From the NCBI GenBank assembly GCA_007258455.2, contig VDFB02139074.1, forward strand, positions 44,048 through 108,047: a stretch of DNA of 64,000 nt, in the 5' to 3' direction. Under the pieces are notes generated by a model. The model was not told where the DNA came from, did not search any database, and saw only the letters and a program-made list of their open reading frames with translations. This document shows, piece after piece, positions 35,387 to 45,934 of the stretch. This DNA comes from Sequoia sempervirens. Taxonomy: Eukaryota > Streptophyta > Pinopsida > Cupressales > Cupressaceae. The first letter of the stretch is position 1. Each line of letters starts with the position of its first letter. Both the position numbers and the translations under genes were made by a program.

Positions 35387-35803
35387 GCACAGGCCTTGAT
35401 TTCATAGTTGCAGGGTCAGGTGACTTCGATCACTGCCGAGAGAGATGCAGCTAGACAGCAGGGTGAGCAGGCCATTGCCTTAGCAGATAGCCTACAGAGA
35501 GTGGCAAGTAGCACTTTGCCAGGTGATATGATGAGAGAGGTTACGAGGGCTACTCGAGAGGTAGATTTTTATCGCACTAGATATCATGATGCAGTCCCAG
35601 CTGAGCAGAGAGAGAGCTACACTCAGTCACAATCTACTCATGGTCACTCTCGTACTACCAGTAGGGGTGTGACACAGCCATTACCTCCTAGAGGGCCACC
35701 GGGGTCAGGCGGAGCAGGTCCATCAGGGGCAGGTGATACAGGTCCATGAGGGGCAGGTGGTATAGGTCCTAGGCCAGCTCCATCACATGATAGCTCGGCC
35801 TAG
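35387..35803 (+). pseudogene. Cut-off C-terminal extension of the T3 PMD ORF
   Basis: The PMD frame continues after TAG 35384-35386 through a second TAG (35405-35407) and TGA 35747-35749 to TAG 35801-35803. It encodes a coiled coil (QGQVTSITAERDAARQQGEQ) then a Pro-Gly-Ser-rich end. The heptad pattern begins before the first stop (SSLQSIVQSLQAQLS), so the extension belonged to the same protein. The two TAGs fit CAG to TAG change; the TGA lies in a repeated phrase where the other copy reads TCA. Readthrough is possible but there is no known readthrough context. Confidence 0.65.
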
Positions 35804-37160
35804 TGCATTGTATATGATCTCTTTTATGATATTCTGTTGAGACATTTTGTATACACCGTGAGATGATCACATTTTTGATGATATTATATCTCTTGTAGTT
35901 GACATCCTTGTACATTTTGACATTCATTTTTGAAATATATGAAACGCAGTGATGATTTTACATGATGTATATATATGATGTGTACTATATGATGGCTTCA
36001 TGATTTATGATTATTTATATACATGATGGTATGAGACGAAATTTATTTGATGAATGAATGTATGATGTATGTATGTTTTGTTTTTATGATTTTCTCAATG
36101 CAAAGGTATGTAAAATGTATAAAATAATATTTTGTGAATGTCAAAATATACTCAGTCATATTTGAAAAGATATAAATCTTTGATTCTTTGCCAGCTTTTT
36201 AGAAATCTATAAATGTAAAATGCAGATTCTAACATGAATGCAATCTATACTAACCATGCAGGACATTCATACAATATTGCCATTTGTTTAGCTTATGTGT
36301 GCTTTTTGTATCATCATAGAGCTTTGAAATGTTGAAAATTAATACAAGCATCAAAGGGTATGTTAGCACCAGTGATGACCTGAGTATTGCTTTCATGATT
36401 TTTAATATAGCAAGTTAATACAAACATCTAGGTATAATTGAACCAAGATGACCTGAGTATTGCTTGCATAAACAAACAAGAGTTAACCCTTTTCCCATGC
36501 AAATTCCCAAATGTCATCCATGATCCATAGTAGAGCATGTCTCGCGACCAAATTGCATAGTACTAATGATTTCCTCACAAACAGAAGACAAAGAAAAATC
36601 ATACTCCTTCCTTGCTTTTCTAGTTCAGTACATCATCGAATTACTCCAGAGATATGATAGAAAATCAAACAACTATTCAAATTCTGCTTAAGGCATTTCA
36701 AACATTTATTCAGATTAAGATCATCCAATTTGGTTATCATCATTGATATTCTCACTTCAATAGTTGTTTGGATCATGTTGTTTTTTATTCTCATTGGCAT
36801 AAATATGTTTGTGATTGATTTGTTTTGACAATGTTTGTTTTGTTTTGTCAAGCTGTTATTTGTCTGCTTGTGATATTTTGAAAGCTCGTTGCCCCTCTCT
36901 TGTATGTTTCTGCGTTTTTCCCCCAATGTAAACACAACCTAAAGATAAAAGATATGTACAAATTTCATCAAGCCATGATGAAACCTAAAGATTCCCATTA
37001 TATGGTATGGATAATGAAAGATATATACAGATGATAGACGTGGATGAATGATGCCTAAAGTGAAAATAAGACATAAACTAATAAATGGAGGAGCCCATTG
37101 TAATCACAAGTAGCGCTTGTTTGCCAAGTTTTCACCACTTGTTTTTATTGCACTTTTTCA
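35804..37160. other. T3 spacer between pol and the antisense ORF
   Basis: This 1.36 kb region shows no credible ORF on either strand. It includes an ATGATG-rich stretch (35880-36080) and a duplicated phrase GACCTGAGTATTGCTT (about 36379 and 36450). The transcripts of pol and of the antisense gene would both terminate in or overlap here. Confidence 0.6.
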
Positions 37161-37259
37161 GGATTTTTCTGATTTTTTTTATTTTTTCAGGACTTTTTAT
37201 GATTTTTTTGATTTTTTCAGGACTTTTTATGATTTTTTTGATTTTTTCAGGACTTTTTA
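37161..37259 (-). repeat. 30 bp tandem repeat at the end of T3 pol
   Basis: Three 30 bp units (37161-37190 diverged, 37191-37220, 37221-37250) and a partial unit lie directly after Gag-Pol; the TAA stop codon (37257-37259) is part of the partial unit. On the coding strand the unit is A-rich with the phrase AAAAAGTCCTGAAAAAATC. Confidence 0.85.
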
Positions 37260-40200
37260 GACATAGAACTTCTTAAGATGAATACTATTGATTGGCTCTT
37301 CAAACAGGTCCCCCTCTGATGTGGATAACTGATATGCTCCAGAACCATATGCTGCTACAATAACAAATGGACCAAGCCAATTAGGTTCAAATTTGCCTTT
37401 CTTTTCTCTATCTTGCTGATTACGTGGATTTTCCCTCAAAACTAAGTCACCCACTTGAAATGCCCGTGGTTTAACTCTGTGGTTATAACTACGAGACATG
37501 ACTTGTTGATAACCTTTCAAGTGATCAGCTGCATGTTGGCGTCTTTCATCTAACAGTTCGAGTTCTTGAAGGCGAGAAACTCGGTAGTCTTCATCACTTA
37601 TCAATCCCTTAAGTGAAACCCTAAGCGAAGGTATTTCAACTTCCAATGGTAAGATCGCTTCTGCTCCATAGACTAAAGTATATGGTGTAGCTCCTGTTGG
37701 TGTGCGAATACTAGTTCTATATGCCCACAAAGCTGGGTTGAGTTGAACATGCCAATCACGTCCAGCATCATTTACTGTCTTCTTCAATATCTTCAAAATG
37801 GTTTTGTTAGAAGCTTCTGCTTGACCATTACCCTGTGGATAATAAGGTGTAGAGTACCTGTGTTGGATATGAAATCTTTCACAAAGTTCATCAACATCCT
37901 GATTCTTAAAAGGTCTTCCATTATCAGTAACAATAGAATTAGGAATTCCATATCTACAAATAATGTAATTCAGGATAAATGAAGATATCTGTTTACCAGT
38001 CACTGTTGTTAGAGGAACAGCTTCAATCCATTTTGTAAAATACTCAGTAGCTGTGATGATAAACTTATGACCATTTGACGATGAAGGATGTATTTTACCA
38101 ACAAGATCTAATCCCCACTGAGAAAAAGGCCATGTTGAAATAAAAGGCTGCAATTCTTGTGCAGGTGCATGAATAAGATTCCCATGGATCTGGCATTTAG
38201 AACACTTCTTAACAAAAGTAAAAGAATCTTGCTCCATGGTAGGCCAATAGTATCCCATTCTGACAAGTTTCTTTGCTAAGGTCAAACCACTTGAGTGAGT
38301 TCCACAAATACCACCGTGAACCTCTTGTAAGGCTTTTTCAGATTCGTCACGTTCAAGACATCTAAGGAGTGTACCATCAAGACCACGTCTATAAAGGATA
38401 TTGGCAATTAAGGTATAACGGGATGATTGGCGTATGAAATTCCATTTTTGGTTGCGGGATAAATCTAAAGGCAAGATGTTATCTTTCAAATAGGTATAAG
38501 TTTTGCCATATAAGGGTGAATCTGAACCGGTTAAATGACATATAACTTGGGTTTCAAGATTATCATATGCAGGAGAAAACAATTGTTCCACCAAGAATTC
38601 ATACTTGGTTTGATCTTCCGATATTTGTAATAAAGAAGCAATGGTAGCCATTGCATCTGCAGCTTTATTGTCAATTCTTGATATTTGTGAAAACTTGATT
38701 GACACAAAATATTTCTTATAATCATCCACCATGTTTTTGTATGGTAGCAACTTATCATCTTTGGTTTGATAGTCATCATTAATTTGATTAATGATAAGTT
38801 GTGAATCACCATAAACTTCCAGCTCTGTAATCTGCCATTCCAAAGCTATCTTTAATCCTATGAGTAATGCCTCATATTCTACTATGTTATTTGTGCAAGG
38901 AAACATCAACCGATATGATCGTGAGATGGTATGTCCTTCAGGTGTAACAAAAAGAATCCCTGCCCCCGAGCCATATTGTGTATAAGATCCATCAAAGTAT
39001 AATGCCCACGGTCTCTGAATTGTTGTTGTAAAGACATCTGCATCAGGAAACTCAATATGCATTGGATTGTCTTCTTGTAAAGGAGCTTCAGCTAACTGAT
39101 CTGCAATGACCTGTCCTTTAATCGCTTTTCGATCTACATAGTGAATATCAAACTCACTTAAGATCATTACCCATTTTGCAAGTCTTCCTGTTAAAGTGGC
39201 TCTGCTTAATAGGTATTTCAATGGATCTATCTTTGTTATCAGCTTAACTGTATGAGTCAACATATAATGTCGCCACTTTTGAGAAGCAAACACTACTGCA
39301 AGACAAGCTTTTTCAATGAAACTGTAGTTTAACTCATGTCTTGTTAAGGTTCTGCTGATATAATATATAGCCCTTTCTTTACCTGTAGAATCTTCTTGTG
39401 CTAGCAATGCACCCAAAGATACTTCTGTTGCTGAAATATAGAGTATAAGTGGCTCTCCTGGAATAGGCGGAATTAGAACTGGTGGATGTGTAAGATATTG
39501 CTTAATCTGATTGAATGCTGTTTCACATTTGTCATCCCATTTAAATGGAACATTTTTATGCAATAGATGTGTGAATGGCAAGCTTTTGTCTGCCAATTGA
39601 GCTATAAACCTTCTGATGGACTGTAATTTTCCTTGCAAGGATCTTAATTGACTGATATTTCGTGGTGGAGGCATGTCCATTATAGCTTGTACCTTTTCTG
39701 GATCAACTTCTATACCCTTTTCTGAAACAATGTACCCTAGGAGTTTTCCAGATGTAACACCGAAGACACATTTCTTTGGATTCAATCGAACATTGAATTT
39801 TTCCATTCTGACAAAGATTTTTGACAAGATTTCTAGGTGTTCATCTCGTGTATGAGATTTGGCAAGTAAATCATCAACATAATCTTCCATGAATGTATGC
39901 ATCATATCATGAAAAATAGTTGTCATTGCTCTTTGATAAGTAGCTCCAGCATTCTTTAACCCGAATGGCATTACATTCCAGCAATAAGTACCCCAAGGAC
40001 ATGTGAACGCTGTTTTATCTTGATCTTCTGGTGCAATTTTTATCTGGTTGTATCCTGAGAATCCATCCATTAATGAATACATTGCATGTCCAGCAGTTAA
40101 GTCAACAATCGGATCTATGTTAGGTAAAGGAAAATCATCTTTGGGGCATGCTTTATTTAAATCCCTGAAATCTGTACAAACTCTGATCCTTCCATCTGGC

Positions 40201-43200
40201 TTTGAAACAGGTACAATGTTTGAAATCCATTCTGCATAGTCAATAGTTCGAATGAATCCAACATCTAAAAGCTTCTTTAATTCTTCCTTGACCAATAATG
40301 CAACATGTGGATGCATCTTTCTGAGCTTTTGCTTTACAGGTTTTATCCCAGGTTTGATAGATAAATGATGCATTATCAGATTAGGATCTAACCCTGGCAT
40401 ATCAGCATATGACCAAGCAAAGTTAATTTGATTATCCTTCAAGAATTGCATGAATTTCTGGACTTCTTCAACTGTTAATGATGCTGCAATTTGCAAAACT
40501 TTTGGCTGCTCTGGTGTACTTATGTTGATTGATTCTGTTGGTTCAATCAAAATAGAAGATCTTTCATGATAATACTTGGGAAGAGTGTCAAGTTTCTCAT
40601 CCTTCAGTGCCTCAGAAAGGTTTTCACTGTCAGATTCGCTCTTTATTTTTCTCTTGTTTTGATCTATCACTGCCTTTTTTCGGTTTTCATCAATAGATCC
40701 ATCTTTTATTTCATTTATTTTGCAGCTAAGAGACTTGACACTCTCCTTGTCAAAATCATGAGTATAAGATTCTTGAATGAAACAATTGTTTTCTTCATTT
40801 GAGGAACAAAGGAAAGTTATAACATCTTCATCATTACTGAATGTAGGAATATGGATAGGTGCGTCAATGTCCCAATCTATAAGTTCTGGATAAACTAAAG
40901 GCATAGGATCATTAGGTTGGGTAAGGTCTTGAATTGTCAAAGTCATGATATGGTTGTCATCCTCATGGTAGACAAGGTCTATGATGGTATTCTCCTGTTG
41001 ATTATCAATCTCGTTAGAATCTAACTCTTCCTCACTTGAGTCATGATCGCTTTGTAAAACATAATCGAGTGGAGGCCTTGATCCTTCTCCTTGTATAAGA
41101 ACAGGTGCATATTTATGTATAGTATCAATTTGTTTATCCCTCCAGAATTCATCATTATAAATGGTGTCCCATTCATATTCATTAGAATCAGTATCTGAAC
41201 TATTTTGCAATTGGAAAACTGATTTATGAGATTTATCTGACACGGATTCTCCTTCATGAACTAATGATGTCTGCTGTGAAGTAAGTTCTTCTTTATCTTT
41301 ACCATATCCAAGTCCTGTTTTATCACTTGAATGCTTTGAAATAGGCTGAATTGGTTCCACAATTCCTTCTCTTCGTTTCCCTATAGGACCATTCCCTTCA
41401 TAACCCATCTTTTGCATGATAGCGTACCCTTTACCATATTGTTCTTTAGGTAACTTAATGTGTAAGAGAGATTCATCTTCATCTTTGTATAGCCAATTTA
41501 GGATGTCCCTATCTTCAGCTTCTTCTTCAGTGGTATTAGCTCTAATGAATTTTCCATCAAACTTTGTGATTGGCACGGAAGTTTGAGATGTAGAAGCAGT
41601 CGCAATCTTTTGATTTGATAAAGTTGGTAATCCATGTGATCTTGGAGAAAGAGGTAAAGTAGAAAGAGATAGTGAATATTCACCTACCCCTTTGTCTTTA
41701 AACTTCAGCTTAGTATCAAGATTCTTTGTCAATTCTTGCAATTGGACTTGTAGATTGGAAGAAGAAACAACAAGAGCTTCTCTATTGTGTGGCACAAAGA
41801 CATCTTGACTCACCCTAAGATTGGAACAAGTTTGGGTACTATTGTAATCAGCTTGTATAGTTATTTCTTGTCCATCATATGGAAACTTGATACATTGATG
41901 ATATGTTGATGGTACGGCTTGCATATCATGGATCCACGGACGACCCAAAAGTATGTTATAAGACAGATCTCGATCTAGAACCTGACAAAAAGTATTCTTC
42001 ACAACAGGTCCCACTCTGATAGGTAGCAATATTAATCCCTTAGAAGCTCTTTCTTCATCATCATATGCCTTAATGGTTATCTTCCTTCGTGAATCAATTT
42101 CATTTTCTGAAATTCCTAAGGCATTTATCAATTTTAAGGTACAAATATTCAAACCGGCTCCTCCATCTATTAAGACACGTCTAATTCGATGTTTATGGAT
42201 CATGACTTCAAGATAAAGCGAGGAATTATGTGGATGTGTCATAGAAGCATCATCTTTATCGGAAAATGAAAGACAAGTGGGGGAAGACAAATGTCCCACC
42301 ATGGCTTGAAATCTGTTTGCATCTAGATCAGTATCAACAGTTGTGTTCACAAGCGCTTCTTCTAAAATATTTTTGTGTATGGGGGATATTTTAAGAAGTT
42401 CAAGAATAGAAATTTGAGCTGATGTTTTTCTCAATTGATCAACCAGATTATACTGAGTTGGAGAAGAAATAGTTGTTTTAGATGAACTTCCTTTTAAAAC
42501 AACCTTTGCTTGACCTCTTGTTGTTACATTAACCTGTTGATATTCTTGTTTTCCTTTAATTTTGATAACATTAATCCGATTATCATCTGTGTAAATATGG
42601 CGGATTATATTGTCTTCAACATTATGTATGCTTTTGGCTTTGGTATCCGATGTTTCCCCCTTTTGGTAGTTTGGCAAAGGATCTTTGAATGCTTGATGAT
42701 CATCATTGGTATGATGTCCCTCAATTGTAATAGTACCATTGTCAATTAAATCTTGTACTAGATTTTTTAAAGCTTGACAATTGTTTGTTCTATGACCTTT
42801 ACATCGATGATAATTGCAATAATACGAGTCATTCCATGATGGTGGTTTAACTCGTGGCTCATAATCTCTTTGTGGTGGTAAAGTAATAACCTTATTATCA
42901 AGAAGTTCCTTGAGAGCAGATTCAAGAGATTGACCCAAAGCAGTAAAAGTCCGTCGATTTGAAAAGAATGAAGGTCTAGACGGATTTGATATTTGGGTAT
43001 TGCCAAGATTATTATTGAAATTACCACGATTTTGATTGGTATTTTGATTGGTCATGTTCTCTTGCTTGGAAATTTGTCCTTGTTGATTGTTGTTTCCTTG
43101 TTGAATTGTATTTCCTTGTGAATTGTTTCTTGGAGCACTTGATAGATTGAAAACGGATGGTCTTGTTCGTAAATTATTTGCATCCACTATACCATCATTA

Positions 43201-44204
43201 ACAACATTTTTGTTTCTATTCCAAAACCTTGTTTTATCGTTGTTTTGATTTGATGTACTTGGATTATCAAGTTTTATCACTCCCCTTTTAACCAAGGCCC
43301 CTTCAATGGTGATTGCATTTTCAATCAGTTTTTCAAAGTTATGAGGACAATGAAGGTTAAGCCTATAGCTTAATTCTGGATCAAGGCTATTGATAAAAAT
43401 ATCCATCTTTTCCTTTTCAGGAATAGGACGAGAATATCGTGCAAATAACCTTCTCCATCTTTGTAAAAATGTAGTAAAGGGTTCTCCTACTTTTTGTTTT
43501 ACTTTACAAAGATCAAGCATTGTTATTTGATGTTGAATATTGTAGGAGTATTGTGAGATAAACTGATTTATCAACTCCTCAAAAGTTTTGATAGGTGGAG
43601 TGATTTTTGAAAGCCACTCCATGGATTGTACACCTAGACTTCGTGGAAATAATCGCATCAAGTAAGTATCGTCATAGGCGAATTCAAGACTCATGTTTCG
43701 GAAATCCCTAACATGGTCTATGGGATCAGTTTTTCCATTATACCTATCATACTTAGGAATTTCGCAATGTTTTGGAAATGGGATCATTTGAAGACTCCTA
43801 TCAAATGGATAAGGAGATATGTCTTCCAAAACATATTTCTTTGTTGTACCTCCTTGCATTTCCTTTATTTTCCCTTGTAATTCTTTTATCTGTTGGTTAA
43901 GAGCACTAAAGTCATTAGGAGGATTTTCAGGATTTTGTTTAATCCCCTCTATGTCAAAGGTGTGAGGCAACTTAGCTCCTTGATTAGCTAATGAAAGAAA
44001 GTATTTTTCTTTGTTACGTTCTAGGATTCTTTCCATAAGAGTATGGAATTGAGGATCTTGTTCTGCTTCTTGAAGCTTTTCTTCCGTTATCTCATCAAGA
44101 TTAAATGTTTCCTCTTCTTTTTCATTTCGATCACCCATTTTACTAGTTGTAGTTTCTCCCTCGTCTTTTTCCATTTGTTTTTGAGATCTCGTGAAAACAG
44201 GCAT
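37257..44204 (-). CDS. T3 Gag-Pol polyprotein, intact, 2315 residues
   Basis: This single ORF encodes all replication functions. In order: Gag domain about 150-305; zinc knuckle 463-476 (CNYHRCKGHRTNNC); aspartic protease with LIDGGAGLN (D680); a G-patch about 925-970 (GYAIMQKMGYEGNGP ... GLGYG); reverse transcriptase about 1290-1490 with YVDD at 1442-1445; first RNase H about 1585-1690 with acidic residues partly lost (ISATE, ITKID); second RNase H about 1731-1860 with its four acidic motifs (YFDGS, EYEAL, YGDSQ, KAADAMA); integrase with HHCC (H1963, H1970, C2001, C2004) and D2033, D2094, E2130, a DD35E spacing. The ATG start (MPVFTRSQKQ) is followed by an acidic, coiled N-terminus. The order RT, RNase H, second RNase H, integrase marks the Tat group. 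No stop or frameshift is present. Confidence 0.97.
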   Translation of the reverse strand: MPVFTRSQKQMEKDEGETTTSKMGDRNEKEEETFNLDEITEEKLQEAEQDPQFHTLMERILERNKEKYFLSLANQGAKLPHTFDIEGIKQNPENPPNDFSALNQQIKELQGKIKEMQGGTTKKYVLEDISPYPFDRSLQMIPFPKHCEIPKYDRYNGKTDPIDHVRDFRNMSLEFAYDDTYLMRLFPRSLGVQSMEWLSKITPPIKTFEELINQFISQYSYNIQHQITMLDLCKVKQKVGEPFTTFLQRWRRLFARYSRPIPEKEKMDIFINSLDPELSYRLNLHCPHNFEKLIENAITIEGALVKRGVIKLDNPSTSNQNNDKTRFWNRNKNVVNDGIVDANNLRTRPSVFNLSSAPRNNSQGNTIQQGNNNQQGQISKQENMTNQNTNQNRGNFNNNLGNTQISNPSRPSFFSNRRTFTALGQSLESALKELLDNKVITLPPQRDYEPRVKPPSWNDSYYCNYHRCKGHRTNNCQALKNLVQDLIDNGTITIEGHHTNDDHQAFKDPLPNYQKGETSDTKAKSIHNVEDNIIRHIYTDDNRINVIKIKGKQEYQQVNVTTRGQAKVVLKGSSSKTTISSPTQYNLVDQLRKTSAQISILELLKISPIHKNILEEALVNTTVDTDLDANRFQAMVGHLSSPTCLSFSDKDDASMTHPHNSSLYLEVMIHKHRIRRVLIDGGAGLNICTLKLINALGISENEIDSRRKITIKAYDDEERASKGLILLPIRVGPVVKNTFCQVLDRDLSYNILLGRPWIHDMQAVPSTYHQCIKFPYDGQEITIQADYNSTQTCSNLRVSQDVFVPHNREALVVSSSNLQVQLQELTKNLDTKLKFKDKGVGEYSLSLSTLPLSPRSHGLPTLSNQKIATASTSQTSVPITKFDGKFIRANTTEEEAEDRDILNWLYKDEDESLLHIKLPKEQYGKGYAIMQKMGYEGNGPIGKRREGIVEPIQPISKHSSDKTGLGYGKDKEELTSQQTSLVHEGESVSDKSHKSVFQLQNSSDTDSNEYEWDTIYNDEFWRDKQIDTIHKYAPVLIQGEGSRPPLDYVLQSDHDSSEEELDSNEIDNQQENTIIDLVYHEDDNHIMTLTIQDLTQPNDPMPLVYPELIDWDIDAPIHIPTFSNDEDVITFLCSSNEENNCFIQESYTHDFDKESVKSLSCKINEIKDGSIDENRKKAVIDQNKRKIKSESDSENLSEALKDEKLDTLPKYYHERSSILIEPTESINISTPEQPKVLQIAASLTVEEVQKFMQFLKDNQINFAWSYADMPGLDPNLIMHHLSIKPGIKPVKQKLRKMHPHVALLVKEELKKLLDVGFIRTIDYAEWISNIVPVSKPDGRIRVCTDFRDLNKACPKDDFPLPNIDPIVDLTAGHAMYSLMDGFSGYNQIKIAPEDQDKTAFTCPWGTYCWNVMPFGLKNAGATYQRAMTTIFHDMMHTFMEDYVDDLLAKSHTRDEHLEILSKIFVRMEKFNVRLNPKKCVFGVTSGKLLGYIVSEKGIEVDPEKVQAIMDMPPPRNISQLRSLQGKLQSIRRFIAQLADKSLPFTHLLHKNVPFKWDDKCETAFNQIKQYLTHPPVLIPPIPGEPLILYISATEVSLGALLAQEDSTGKERAIYYISRTLTRHELNYSFIEKACLAVVFASQKWRHYMLTHTVKLITKIDPLKYLLSRATLTGRLAKWVMILSEFDIHYVDRKAIKGQVIADQLAEAPLQEDNPMHIEFPDADVFTTTIQRPWALYFDGSYTQYGSGAGILFVTPEGHTISRSYRLMFPCTNNIVEYEALLIGLKIALEWQITELEVYGDSQLIINQINDDYQTKDDKLLPYKNMVDDYKKYFVSIKFSQISRIDNKAADAMATIASLLQISEDQTKYEFLVEQLFSPAYDNLETQVICHLTGSDSPLYGKTYTYLKDNILPLDLSRNQKWNFIRQSSRYTLIANILYRRGLDGTLLRCLERDESEKALQEVHGGICGTHSSGLTLAKKLVRMGYYWPTMEQDSFTFVKKCSKCQIHGNLIHAPAQELQPFISTWPFSQWGLDLVGKIHPSSSNGHKFIITATEYFTKWIEAVPLTTVTGKQISSFILNYIICRYGIPNSIVTDNGRPFKNQDVDELCERFHIQHRYSTPYYPQGNGQAEASNKTILKILKKTVNDAGRDWHVQLNPALWAYRTSIRTPTGATPYTLVYGAEAILPLEVEIPSLRVSLKGLISDEDYRVSRLQELELLDERRQHAADHLKGYQQVMSRSYNHRVKPRAFQVGDLVLRENPRNQQDREKKGKFEPNWLGPFVIVAAYGSGAYQLSTSEGDLFEEPINSIHLKKFYV

Positions 44205-44486
44205 AGATTTTACTCCAAATTTTACTTACTTTTGATCAAAAGAGTGAAATAGTGCAATTGATGTGGTATGTATGAAAGTCAGAATAGAATGAAAATTCTA
44301 TGACTTATACGAAATTTTCTAATCTTGTAGCTTGTGTTGTTCCCTAAGTGAAAGGATAAAAATCCTGTTAGTGGGAATATAAGCAAAAGATCAAGAAAAT
44401 GATGATTTTTGCACTTTATGAAGTTTTGATCATGGCTTTGTAAAAAGATGGATTTTGTGATAGATGCCTAATGTATTCTAAGTTCT

Positions 44487-44840
44487 CTATTGTAAGATTT
44501 GATTTGGACGAGTAGAGTATTCGATTGCTGGTTGGGGAATATAACTAAAATGGATGCGTTGACTATGGTTATGCCTTTGAGAAAGGGCTCTTCTTTGAAA
44601 ATAAGCTTGTGAATACAAGGGCTCTATGGCATAATCATCTGAAAGACCTCTAACACAATCATGATACCTATGAAGAAAAGTTCTATATTTAAGTAAAACT
44701 TTTCGACTTTGATATAAGAATTGTTGTTTCTTCAATAATTTCTTGTGGTTGAGAGGTTTCTTTGGCTTCTTAATCCTTTTGGAAACGGATTTCTTTACAA
44801 ATTTTGTAGATTTCCAATCTCGTAACATGAGATTGATCAA
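44487..44840 (-). CDS. Small basic ORF upstream of T3 gag
   Basis: This 117-residue ORF on the coding strand ends about 280 bp before the Gag-Pol start. It is strongly basic (SVSKRIKKPKKPLNHKKL) and tyrosine- and histidine-rich toward its end. Related Ogre elements carry an ORF1 before gag, but I see no sequence match that I can name. It could encode a small nucleic-acid-binding protein or be chance in an A-rich leader. Confidence 0.3.
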   Translation of the reverse strand: MINLMLRDWKSTKFVKKSVSKRIKKPKKPLNHKKLLKKQQFLYQSRKVLLKYRTFLHRYHDCVRGLSDDYAIEPLYSQAYFQRRALSQRHNHSQRIHFSYIPQPAIEYSTRPNQILQ

Positions 44841-45060
44841 TATGATAATGAGTGTTTTGGATGATCTTTATCTAAATTAATGTAATGAAAACACATCAAA
44901 CAAATTTAAAACAGTTGTTTTAAGTCCTATGCTAAACATCAAGTGTGTAACCAAAATGTTTTTCAAAAATTGTTTTAACAGGTTTTACACATGACAAGCA
45001 CTTCAAACAGACTCACTCTTAGTTCTCAAGTAGGTCATCATAGCAATCAACAGCCCACAT

Positions 45061-45430
45061 CTTAAAACTGCGTCGACTCACACAGCCGTGTCACCCCCGA
45101 AAGGGCGCCCGTGTTTTTGTCTTTTCCAGGTGCGTACTCAGAGTGACGGAAGTGGATACCGGATCCCCTGAGCAAACAATCCTTGGCAGTTATATGGTGA
45201 GTATCTTGGGGGTAGATTCTTCCCTCCCCTGCACTGTGATTGAAACAATGTTCGGAAACTGACTCGGTTAGTTACTACACTAGGTTCGTAGTAAGGATTT
45301 CCGTTCGGTGCGGCAAATGATAGACTCCCTCGAGAGACCTCCCTACCTTTAGAACAAAGGCTTTGGGGATGGTTATCAATGCACACTACCGTCAAAAGAG
45401 GGTTTCCCCAATTTTGCTTTAAATTTTATA
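45061..45430 (-). other. GC-richer block in the T3 leader
   Basis: This block is richer in G, C and CpG than the DNA around it, with CCCCCGAAAGGGCGCCCG near 45095. An 85-codon minus-strand frame (45138-45395, starting MTVVCIDNHPQS) spans most of it. It may be a structured leader element or a small upstream ORF; neither is established. Confidence 0.4.
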
Positions 45431-45729
45431 GTGGGGTGGAATAGCCTGGCTTTGGCTTGAACCCACTTGAGTCGTTCCTCTTGGGTGAGTACTTTTTCCC
45501 ACAAGAGCAGGCTCTCTACAAGGTTTTAATAAAACTTAAAAATGCATAAAAATAAATAAGTGAGTTTGGCATTTTGATCACCCAGTTAAGGGGAGAGCAT
45601 AGGCCTATCACTGAGAACAAAGCAAACACTAGGTTCAATTGTTAAGCACCAAAATAAAAATTTTCTAACTAAGTGAAGATATTGCTTCACATAAACAGAA
45701 AATTCATTTTAAGCCTAAATTGAAAAATG

Positions 45730-45849
45730 AAGTGTCTATCCTAGGATTGCTTTATTTTATGCTTTAGATGTCTACCCTAGGATTGATAAAAATTTTTATT
45801 TTTTTTTTCTTTTAGATGACTACCCTAGGATTGATAAATTTTTTTTAGA
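45730..45849. repeat. Three-copy CTACCCTAGGATTG repeat in the T3 leader
   Basis: The phrase with CCTAGGATTG occurs near 45740, 45775 and 45825, with T-rich spacers of different length. It is a short irregular direct repeat. Confidence 0.7.
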
Positions 45850-45934
45850 TTTTTAAAAACTGTCCGCGGCTGCGTCGGAATCAGTTAGACTAAACTACAG
45901 TTACAGATTATAGATTACAGTCTTCTAAAAATTT

